Positions 1-5,697 of a stretch of DNA of 13,019 nt are shown piece by piece; the stretch's first letter is position 1, and each line of letters starts with the position of its first letter. The notes beneath the pieces were generated by a model, which was not told the origin of the DNA, searched no databases, and saw only the letters and a program-made list of their open reading frames with translations. This stretch comes from Candidatus Thorarchaeota archaeon (GTDB lineage: Archaea; Asgardarchaeota; Thorarchaeia; Thorarchaeales; Thorarchaeaceae): the NCBI GenBank assembly GCA_016840245.1, contig JAEOST010000338.1, forward strand, positions 1 to 13,019. Direction: 5' to 3'. The translations under genes and the position numbers were made by a program.

Positions 1-1424
1 GAGAAGGATCCGTATACAATGACTCCGCTTAGAGCTAAGAAAACATAGTTGTATGTTAGAACAGCAAGGGTGTCTGTAAACCATGTGGGAAATCCGGCCC
101 AGAGATAGAATGTCCCAGCATGAACGGTCATCCAAAGATCTGGAATGAAACGTGTCAGATTGTAGTAGTTCCCTTGATTGGAGAAGAAGACTAGACTCAT
201 GAATTCGTTTGGACTTACCAAGAGAAATGGAATACATACTCCAATGACAATGATACCGTAAATCAGAGTGTTGCGAATGAATGAGGTTAACACCTTGCGA
301 GTAGTGTTATCAGATTTCTGCTTGATGAGCATAATCACAAGTATTGGGAAGAAGATGACTGCAAATTGTTTGAATAGTGTCGCAATACCGAGTGCTATCA
401 CTGACTCATTTCTCTTGTTCTTTGCCGCCATGTAGAATGACAGCATCACAAAGAAGACAAAAGGTGTCGGGTTCAACCACATGAAACTTCCATAGAGCAA
501 TGTTAGTGGATTGAGCAAGTACAACATCATTGCAAAGATAGATCGTTTTTCATCTCCTGAAACTTCCTTCATGATTCCGTAAACCAGAGGTCCTGTGAAG
601 ACATTGAAGGAAAATAGCACAAGACCTGGAAACCAAGAGGGAATCCAACCAAGAAGCCCAACTGTGAATATCCATAGTGGAGGATAGAGGTAATTGAATA
701 TCTCAAAAGAATAGGCCCACGCACCGTCCCAGAGATTTGGAATCCATGCAAGATAGAAGTACTGGTAGTCGTTGTAGAACTCCACATGGAGGATGTCATT
801 GAAGACATCAGGTAATCCAAGACTATAGTTAGTCAAAGTAAAGACTCGTAGGAAGAACAGGATCGAGTTGATTGTTAGACCTACTACAAAATATCTCTTC
901 CAACCGGTGAGTAACCATGTCAGACCACCCAGAGTGATCACGCCACCAATATATGCTATACAGAGAGTTGGATAGTATGAACTAGGAAACACTGCAAAGT
1001 AGTAACTCCACATTACTACGGAATCACCTGAGTTAATGAATACGATATAGACGTTCAATGCATTCGTTACAGTGAAAGAGGTATTGCCTCGAGTGGCATC
1101 AACAACACTCAGGAGCGCGCTCACCTCATTGATTGGTGTACCTCCATTATACCGAGAGTATTCTGATGCATTCAGTACATATGCTGTAGTGTTCCCCATC
1201 AGTGATTGTTCATTTCCAAGAAGGTCTATTTTGAACTCGTACTCACTAGAAGTCAGATCATAGTATAGTTGATCAACTGATTCTGTATTTGGATCTACAA
1301 AGACTGCAAGACCACTACGTGATAATCCCGGTGATGTCACATGCATCAAAAAACCAGTGGCACAGACCAAGATTCCAACTACAATGATAATTCTCTTGAC
1401 AGTCAGTCTATCAGTAGATTCCAT
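1..1424 (-). CDS. GT-C fold membrane glycosyltransferase, 3'-truncated by window edge
   Basis: 474 residues are visible from ATG at 1424; the C-terminus lies beyond base 1. I see a first membrane helix (about 11-27), a roughly 115-residue extracytoplasmic beta-rich domain (about 28-145) with N-x-S/T sequons at N78, N86 and N114, then many hydrophobic segments from about 150 onward. The loop after the third segment carries the acidic motif FNDILHVEFYNDYQYFYLAW (208-227), followed by a YPP motif (247-249). Acidic residues here, then YPP and repeated helices, are typical of GT-C enzymes that transfer sugars from polyprenyl-phosphate donors (GT39/GT87/PMT-like). NPLTLLYGSFMWLNPTPF (305-322) also fits that group. 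The likely role is building lipid-linked or surface glycans at the outer face of the membrane; donor and acceptor cannot be told. The TATA-like box near 1455-1462 puts transcription start within about 10 bases of the ATG. The GT-C call is firm, the subfamily is not. Confidence 0.75.
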   Translation of the reverse strand, partial: MESTDRLTVKRIIIVVGILVCATGFLMHVTSPGLSRSGLAVFVDPNTESVDQLYYDLTSSEYEFKIDLLGNEQSLMGNTTAYVLNASEYSRYNGGTPINEVSALLSVVDATRGNTSFTVTNALNVYIVFINSGDSVVMWSYYFAVFPSSYYPTLCIAYIGGVITLGGLTWLLTGWKRYFVVGLTINSILFFLRVFTLTNYSLGLPDVFNDILHVEFYNDYQYFYLAWIPNLWDGAWAYSFEIFNYLYPPLWIFTVGLLGWIPSWFPGLVLFSFNVFTGPLVYGIMKEVSGDEKRSIFAMMLYLLNPLTLLYGSFMWLNPTPFVFFVMLSFYMAAKNKRNESVIALGIATLFKQFAVIFFPILVIMLIKQKSDNTTRKVLTSFIRNTLIYGIIVIGVCIPFLLVSPNEFMSLVFFSNQGNYYNLTRFIPDLWMTVHAGTFYLWAGFPTWFTDTLAVLTYNYVFLALSGVIVYGSF

Positions 1425-1674
1425 TATTATTCACAAAAAACTGCAGTCACGCAGAATATTATGCTTGGGGTGCATTTCTTGAACCATTGCGTAGTTCTTC
1501 AGAATTTATAAGATTCAGAGCTCGTAAAGTGGATGTCTTTTATTCTTGCCGACAACAAGCTCGCGAATTCCCAAAACCGAAAATTTTCCCATATTAGGCA
1601 CGATACGCCGTAAGAACTGGGAATGTTTTCTGGATTTTTCGGGAAAAGGATATAGTATATTCTTGCTCACATAA
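1425..1674. promoter_or_regulatory. Divergent intergenic spacer with two TATA-like boxes
   Basis: This 250-base spacer separates the minus-strand glycosyltransferase from the plus-strand glutamine synthetase. On the minus strand, AATATTAT (1455-1462) lies about 30 bases ahead of the ATG at 1424. On the plus strand, GGATATAGTATAT (1648-1660) is a good archaeal TATA box ahead of the glutamine synthetase. The middle (about 1500-1640) has no convincing gene, tRNA or RNA fold that I can see; a small minus-strand open frame there mostly overlaps the glutamine synthetase and is judged spurious. Confidence 0.45.
1648..1660 (+). promoter_or_regulatory. TATA box of glutamine synthetase gene
   Basis: GGATATAGTATAT is preceded by the purine-rich GGGAAAA at 1641-1647, resembling a BRE-TATA pair. 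With the usual archaeal spacing of about 25 bases, transcription would start near 1680-1684. That is downstream of the TTG at 1675 and just before GTG codons at 1687 and 1696, so a leaderless or nearly leaderless message starting at one of the GTGs is likely. This is inferred from spacing only. Confidence 0.5.
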
Positions 1675-2997
1675 TTGAAACCTGAAGTGATACATGTGAG
1701 TAAGAAACGGCAACATCCAGAGTTCCTACGACTAATCTTTGCAGATGTGTTAGGTAGGACGAGAAGTCTTGAGATGGGATTTGATAGACTTAGTGAGGTT
1801 GTCAATGAGGGAGTCTATATTGATGGATCCTCAGTACCTGGATATGCAGCAGTGAATTCCAGTGATCTTCTACTTAGCCCTATCTCCTCAATGCCGTTAG
1901 TTCTTCCATGGGACCCTGAAGCTGGCGTGCTACTATGTAGTTTGTACGAGGTATCAGGTGTTCCACACCCAAGTGATACACGACATATCTTACGTAGAGT
2001 TGTGGAACGTGTGTATGAAGTAGATATGATGCTTCAAGTAGGAAGTGAGTTGGAGTTCTTTTTGGTTGCGGATACAAAAGACAAGCATCCTACACCAGGA
2101 GATTTTGGCGGGTATATGTCAGGTCCCCCCGACGATGCGGGGCGTGCATTCAGAAGATCAGCAATCCGAGCATTAAATCAGATTGGGATAAGTACTACTA
2201 CTCATCACCATGAAGTTGCTGATGGACAACATGAAATAGGAATCAATCACGGTCCTGTGTCTGAGATAGCTGATGCCGTAATGTTGGCTAAACTTGCTAT
2301 ATCAGAGATTGCACACACAAGAGGTATGTTTGCTACATTCATGGCAAAACCATTTGCGAGGATAAATGGAAGTGGGATGCATATGCATCAAAGTCTATGG
2401 ACTATAGATGAGAGAACCAACCTCTTTGCTAGTGATGGACCTGGAGAAATATCACAACTAGCAAAACACTATACTGCCGGTATTCTTGAACACGCACCAG
2501 CATTATCAGCAATAGTTGCTCCAACAGTCAACTCATTCAAACGATTGGTTCCAGGATATGAAGCACCTACCCGAATAGCGTGGGGTCCAAGAAACAGAAC
2601 AACCATGGTACGTATCCCACATTTCAACGGCTCTTCGGATAGTGCTAGGATAGAAATTAGATGCCCTGATCCTCTCTGTAGTCCACACCTAGCAATGGCT
2701 GCAACATTGGCAGCTGGGATGGATGGTGTTGAGAAACATCTGGAACCCACTGATCCTACAACACATGACTTGTATGAGGAAGAACATGACATACCATCGC
2801 TTCCTGAAAGTCTTATTGAGGCAATTAAGGAATTGGCAAAAGACACAGTTCTTCGAGATGCTCTTGGAAAGAAGATTGTTGAGTCTATCATTGAACTGAG
2901 AACATCAGAATGGGAAGCCTATCTGAAATCCGCAGGAGAACATGATGAGAATAAAATTACTAGCTGGGAAAGACAACGATACATGTTAGCCAACTGA
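1675..2997 (+). CDS. glnA: Glutamine synthetase family protein (GSI-type)
   Basis: Expected reaction: ATP-dependent ligation of ammonia to glutamate in the cytoplasm, as a dodecamer. Family motifs appear in order (numbered from TTG 1675): YIDGSSVPGY (49-57), with the aspartate D50 used for ammonium binding in bacterial enzymes; GSELEFF (123-129), metal ligands E125 and E127; HHEVADGQHEIG (178-189), E180 and E187; NGSGMHMHQS (231-240); KRLVPGYEAP (289-298), whose E297 matches the catalytic flap glutamate; RNRTTMVRIP (306-315); RIEIRCPDP (325-333). No adenylylation tyrosine motif of the beta class is evident. The protein is slightly short (at most 440 residues): an in-frame TAA at 1672-1674 blocks extension, so the usual N-terminal helix is trimmed. 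Coordinates give the longest frame; the TATA position makes GTG 1687 or 1696 the likelier true start. The N-terminal half is more divergent than the C-terminal half, so a gamma-glutamyl ligase acting on another amine is possible. The SCP2-like gene follows 64 bases downstream. Confidence 0.88.
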   Translation: MKPEVIHVSKKRQHPEFLRLIFADVLGRTRSLEMGFDRLSEVVNEGVYIDGSSVPGYAAVNSSDLLLSPISSMPLVLPWDPEAGVLLCSLYEVSGVPHPSDTRHILRRVVERVYEVDMMLQVGSELEFFLVADTKDKHPTPGDFGGYMSGPPDDAGRAFRRSAIRALNQIGISTTTHHHEVADGQHEIGINHGPVSEIADAVMLAKLAISEIAHTRGMFATFMAKPFARINGSGMHMHQSLWTIDERTNLFASDGPGEISQLAKHYTAGILEHAPALSAIVAPTVNSFKRLVPGYEAPTRIAWGPRNRTTMVRIPHFNGSSDSARIEIRCPDPLCSPHLAMAATLAAGMDGVEKHLEPTDPTTHDLYEEEHDIPSLPESLIEAIKELAKDTVLRDALGKKIVESIIELRTSEWEAYLKSAGEHDENKITSWERQRYMLAN

Positions 2998-3045
2998 TTC
3001 GTGATTCCAAAACACCCATATCTACCAAAGTATACTCCAACCTTT

Positions 3046-3053
3046 AGAAGGTG
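3046..3053 (+). promoter_or_regulatory. Shine-Dalgarno site of SCP2-like gene
   Basis: AGAAGGTG lies 8 bases before the ATG at 3062. It complements the CACCU part of the archaeal 16S rRNA 3' end and supports that start. A TATA-like TATACT lies just upstream at 3031-3036, but it is so close that a transcript from it would be almost leaderless, so read-through from the glutamine synthetase gene is equally plausible. Confidence 0.5.
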
Positions 3054-3061
3054 CACAAAAA

Positions 3062-3484
3062 ATGCCATTCTTTGAAAGTGCTGAACAGATGCAAGATGTG
3101 TTTGAGGAATTCTGGAAAAGAGCAACACAACAAACCGAGGTCATGGAGAAACTGGCTAAATCGAAGGTAGTAGTCAGGTTCGACATTGAACAACCTGAGT
3201 TGCATATCACAATCAACTTTCGAGACCCTGACTCTGAAGGTAACTATGGAACTCTATCCTTTGATATGGATACTGACCCAGAGATATCCGTGTGGAGTAC
3301 ATCAGAAACCACCAACAAGTTTTGGGCAGGTAAGTTGAAGACAACAGTGGCTATGGCTCGAGGTCAAGTCAAACTGCAAGGATCAGTAGCAAAGGCTCTT
3401 GGACTATTATCCAAGATCAAACCCCTTTACGATATTTGGCCAGAGGTTTTGAAAGATAAAGGTCTAGACCATATGCTTGTATGA
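3062..3484 (+). CDS. SCP2 sterol-binding-domain-like protein
   Basis: This is a 140-residue soluble protein without signal peptide or membrane segment. Residues about 34-120 fit the SCP2 alpha/beta fold: alternating strands (VVVRFDIEQPELHITINF, 36-53), an amphipathic NKFWAGKLKTTVAMARGQ (85-102), then VKLQGSVAKALGLLSKI (103-119). The run 'x-W-x-G-K-L-...-A-M-x-x-G-x-V-K-x-x-G' is the characteristic SCP2 core, where lipids or acyl-CoA bind in a hydrophobic tunnel. In archaea and bacteria such stand-alone domains are presumed lipid or acyl carriers, but substrates are rarely known. It lies 64 bases after glutamine synthetase and 19 bases before the metallohydrolase, so cotranscription with the latter is likely. 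Family assignment is from motif recall and fairly secure; biological role is open. Confidence 0.7.
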   Translation: MPFFESAEQMQDVFEEFWKRATQQTEVMEKLAKSKVVVRFDIEQPELHITINFRDPDSEGNYGTLSFDMDTDPEISVWSTSETTNKFWAGKLKTTVAMARGQVKLQGSVAKALGLLSKIKPLYDIWPEVLKDKGLDHMLV

Positions 3485-3503
3485 ATAGAGGATTGCAATC
3501 TAG

Positions 3504-4478
3504 ATGAACAGACTAAAAGAGATTGACAGGCTAGAAGTCACTATAATCATGGATAATGTGATTGACTTCTCATCAGCAGTAGATAGATCTAATGTACTCA
3601 ATCCTACTCAATGGGTTATTCCTAGACACCCCGATTTAAACAAGCTAGCAGCAAATCATGGATTCTCAGTATTAGTGAAGACTGAATCAGATGACGAAAC
3701 ACATTGCATCCTGTATGATGTTGGATCATCGGGAAGCTCCTTGACTTACAATCTAAATATTCTAGGAATCGACACTACAGAAATAGAAGCAATTGTAATA
3801 TCTCATGGGCATTGGGACCACTTTGGGGGACTTCTCTCAATATTGCGACTGATGAACAAAGACACTCCGATATATCTGCATCCTGAAATGTTCTCAAAGA
3901 GGGGATTTGCGTATACAGAAAACGACCAAGAAAAGATACGGGAGATGGAACAACTCCCAGGTGTTGATCGCATCAGAGAACATGGTGGTTCGCCTGTTAT
4001 TGTCACAGGTCCTACATTGATTGCCAATAACCACCTAATGCTTAGTGGAGAAGTTCCACGACAGACCGACTACGAAAAGGGACTCAGAGGACATCGGGCG
4101 TTAGTCAATGGAGAATGGGTTGATGATGAAACGGTCAAGGATGACAGATCACTTATCGCGAATGTTAGAGATCTGGGACTTGTAGTCATGAGTGGTTGTA
4201 GTCATGCCGGAATTGTGAACATAGTTGAAGATGCTAAAAGATTAGCAAGCGAAGACCAAATCCACGCAATTATCGGAGGTTTGCATCTAATAGGCAAAGA
4301 CGGTCCAACACGAACAGCATCAACAATCGCAGATATAAAGAGAATAAATCCAGCGCTCATCGTCCCATGCCACTGCACAGGCTGGAAGGCTCAACATGCA
4401 TTTGGAAGAGAGCTACCAGAGGCCTATGCGTGTAGTAGTGTAGGAAATAGGTTCGTATTCACAAGTGGTCCGACCTAA
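3504..4478 (+). CDS. Metallo-beta-lactamase fold hydrolase (COG1237-like)
   Basis: A 324-residue cytoplasmic MBL-fold protein. It opens with the strand VTIIMDNVID (12-21), which argues for the ATG at 3504 rather than the internal ATG at residue 16. Metal-site motifs are all visible: YDVGSSG (71-77), SHGHWDH (100-106; H101, H103, D105, H106), SGCSHAG (230-236; H234), GGLHL (258-262; H261) and VPCHCTG (287-293; H290). The SGCSHAG...GGLHL pattern marks the group that databases often label '7,8-dihydropterin-6-yl-methyl-4-(beta-D-ribofuranosyl)aminobenzene 5'-phosphate synthase'. That name implies tetrahydromethanopterin synthesis, but the biochemical basis is thin and I would not assume it. It begins 19 bases after the SCP2-like gene; GAGG at about 3488-3491 is a weak and distant ribosome site. 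Fold and metal site are secure, substrate unknown. Confidence 0.82.
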   Translation: MNRLKEIDRLEVTIIMDNVIDFSSAVDRSNVLNPTQWVIPRHPDLNKLAANHGFSVLVKTESDDETHCILYDVGSSGSSLTYNLNILGIDTTEIEAIVISHGHWDHFGGLLSILRLMNKDTPIYLHPEMFSKRGFAYTENDQEKIREMEQLPGVDRIREHGGSPVIVTGPTLIANNHLMLSGEVPRQTDYEKGLRGHRALVNGEWVDDETVKDDRSLIANVRDLGLVVMSGCSHAGIVNIVEDAKRLASEDQIHAIIGGLHLIGKDGPTRTASTIADIKRINPALIVPCHCTGWKAQHAFGRELPEAYACSSVGNRFVFTSGPT

Positions 4479-4480
4479 AA

Positions 4481-4489
4481 TATTAAATA
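4481..4489 (+). promoter_or_regulatory. TATA box ahead of the DUF1858 gene
   Basis: TATTAAATA sits right after the metallohydrolase stop codon in an A/T-rich 58-base gap. Usual spacing predicts a start near 4511, leaving a leader of about 25 bases that contains the ribosome site GGTGA (4526-4530), 6 bases before the ATG at 4537. This suggests the small gene can be transcribed on its own. Confidence 0.5.
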
Positions 4490-4536
4490 TGAAAATATCA
4501 AAATCGTTAACAATCGTGAACAATTGGTGATTCGCA

Positions 4537-4746
4537 ATGAGTGAAGCAATTACGAAAGAAATGACAATTTTAGAAGTTGTAACAAAGTTTCCAGAGACCA
4601 GAGACACATTCATGGAATGGGGTCTACACTGTTTTGGGTGTGCAGTAGCTCGATTCGAGAACATAGAGCAGGGTGCAACCGCTCATGGTATTCCTGTCGA
4701 AAAATTAGTCGAAGCACTCAATGAATCAGTAGACAAGAAGGAGTAA
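4537..4746 (+). CDS. Small DUF1858 / hybrid-cluster-associated CxxC protein
   Basis: A 69-residue protein that is essentially one DUF1858 domain. Features seen: a helix with ILEVVTKFPETRDTFMEWGL (11-30), then HCFGC (31-35) with the redox CxxC pair C32/C35, then ENIEQGATAHGIP (41-53). This pattern matches the short family found beside hybrid-cluster (prismane) proteins and the N-terminal ScdA-type domain, thought to take part in redox or iron-sulfur repair chemistry under nitrosative or oxidative stress. No hybrid-cluster gene lies in the window, so the partner is elsewhere or different. The start is fixed by GGTGA 6 bases upstream. The gene ends 11 bases before the convergent panB stop. Family call is confident; function is inferred. 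Confidence 0.82.
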   Translation: MSEAITKEMTILEVVTKFPETRDTFMEWGLHCFGCAVARFENIEQGATAHGIPVEKLVEALNESVDKKE

Positions 4747-4774
4747 AAGGTCCTCTATCACGAGGTGCCTTTTT
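4745..4774. terminator. Bidirectional hairpin between convergent genes
   Basis: The left arm AAAAGG-T-CCTC (4745-4755) pairs with the right arm GAGG-TG-CCTTTT (4762-4773) around a 6-base loop, with one small internal mismatch. A run of T follows on the plus strand (4770-4774) and TTTTA on the minus strand. It overlaps the last codons of panB and directly follows the DUF1858 stop, the right place to end both transcripts. In archaea the T-runs may matter more than the stem. Confidence 0.45.
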
Positions 4775-5609
4775 CTCGGCCATATAATCTACCAGCTTCT
4801 TCTTCATCCATCTCAAAGCTATGTTCGTCTGTGGGAAATTGACCTTGACGAACATCATCACTATATTCAGACACAGCTGCCTTGATGACCGCCCTGACGT
4901 TAGCATACTTTTTCAGGAATTTTGGATTGAAATTATCAAAGAGTCCTAACATATCCCACAATACAAGGACTTGTCCATCGCAATGTTGACCAGCCCCTAT
5001 TCCGATTGTTGGGATATCGATAGACTCGGTAATCATCTTTGCAGTTTCAGTCGGTACAAGCTCAATGACTAAAGAAAATGCACCAGCCTCTTCCAAAGCC
5101 TTTGCCTGATCAACTAGTTCCTCAGCAGTACTATTTGTACGTCCTTGGACACGATATCCTCCAAGCTCATAGATCGATTGAGGTGTGAGTCCTATATGTC
5201 CCATTACTGGAATCCCTGTATCTACAACAGCATTCACGATATCCACTGTTCTACCAGCACCTTCGAGTTTTACGGCTTCAGCTCCACCCTCCTGTAACAT
5301 GCGGCCACAATTCTTGAGAGCTTGTTCAATGCTCACTTTGTAAGACATGAATGGCATATCACCTACAATGAGACTCTTGGGTTTTGCACGAGAAACTGCT
5401 GCACAATGGTGGATGATATCATCTAGTGTCACTGGTACTGTACTCTCATATCCAAGGAGGGAGTTTCCCACAGAATCGCCAACAAGAATCATGTCGACTC
5501 CACATTCACTGAGAATGCCAGCAGTAGGTGTGTCATAGGCAGTCAGCATTACAATACGCTTGCCCTTCTTCTTCATTTGCCGGATGCGATAGGTAGTCTT
5601 CCTTGCCAA
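4758..5609 (-). CDS. panB: 3-methyl-2-oxobutanoate hydroxymethyltransferase (PanB)
   Basis: Transfers a hydroxymethyl group from 5,10-methylene-tetrahydropterin to 2-oxoisovalerate, giving ketopantoate, the first committed step to pantothenate and coenzyme A. The 283 residues match the family's usual length and form a TIM barrel. Key elements: LTAYDTPTA (22-30), GDS (44-46; metal ligand D45), GDMPFMSY (83-90; D84), KLEG (114-117; E116), GHIGLTPQS (137-145), GGYRVQGR (150-157), the probable catalytic E183 in VIELVP, and GIGAG (203-207). The start is a TTG at 5609, chosen because GGAG (5618-5621) lies 8 bases before it and the extra 11 residues fit the first helix; the internal ATG at residue 12 has no such site. 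The acidic tail (about 261-271) is variable in the family. No other pantothenate gene is in the window. Confidence 0.96.
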   Translation of the reverse strand: MARKTTYRIRQMKKKGKRIVMLTAYDTPTAGILSECGVDMILVGDSVGNSLLGYESTVPVTLDDIIHHCAAVSRAKPKSLIVGDMPFMSYKVSIEQALKNCGRMLQEGGAEAVKLEGAGRTVDIVNAVVDTGIPVMGHIGLTPQSIYELGGYRVQGRTNSTAEELVDQAKALEEAGAFSLVIELVPTETAKMITESIDIPTIGIGAGQHCDGQVLVLWDMLGLFDNFNPKFLKKYANVRAVIKAAVSEYSDDVRQGQFPTDEHSFEMDEEEAGRLYGREKGTS

Positions 5610-5617
5610 GTGGATAT

Positions 5618-5653
5618 CTCCTGACTCTCTTTGATTAAATACTATATATATAG
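5618..5653 (-). promoter_or_regulatory. panB promoter and ribosome site
   Basis: On the minus strand a strong TATATATATA box (about 5644-5653) lies about 35 bases before the TTG start, and GGAG (5618-5621) serves as ribosome site. Predicted transcription start near 5622 would leave a leader of only about a dozen bases. Further upstream is a 10-base perfect palindrome TGTATATACA (5676-5685) that could be an operator, though such palindromes occur by chance in A/T-rich DNA. Confidence 0.5.
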
Positions 5654-5697
5654 AGTTTCATGGTTGATTATGTATTGTATATACATATTGAAGGAAA

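Noticed and set aside
1500..1640. Possible hairpin of ATTCCC / GGGAAT arms in the 250-base spacer
   Set aside because: Arms are only 6 bases and about 50 bases apart with no compensating structure, so neither an RNA gene nor a terminator can be supported.
1515..1805. 96-residue minus-strand open frame overlapping the start of glutamine synthetase
   Set aside because: It overlaps the promoter and strongly supported 5' end of the glutamine synthetase gene, and its translation resembles no family I know.
2469..2891. 140-residue minus-strand open frame inside glutamine synthetase
   Set aside because: It lies wholly opposite conserved active-site coding sequence and its Ser/Arg-rich translation is typical of antisense frames.
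5669..5687. Nested A/T palindromes TATGTA/TACATA and TGTATATACA upstream of panB
   Set aside because: Short A/T-rich palindromes are common by chance; kept only as a remark in the panB promoter entry, not as an operator.
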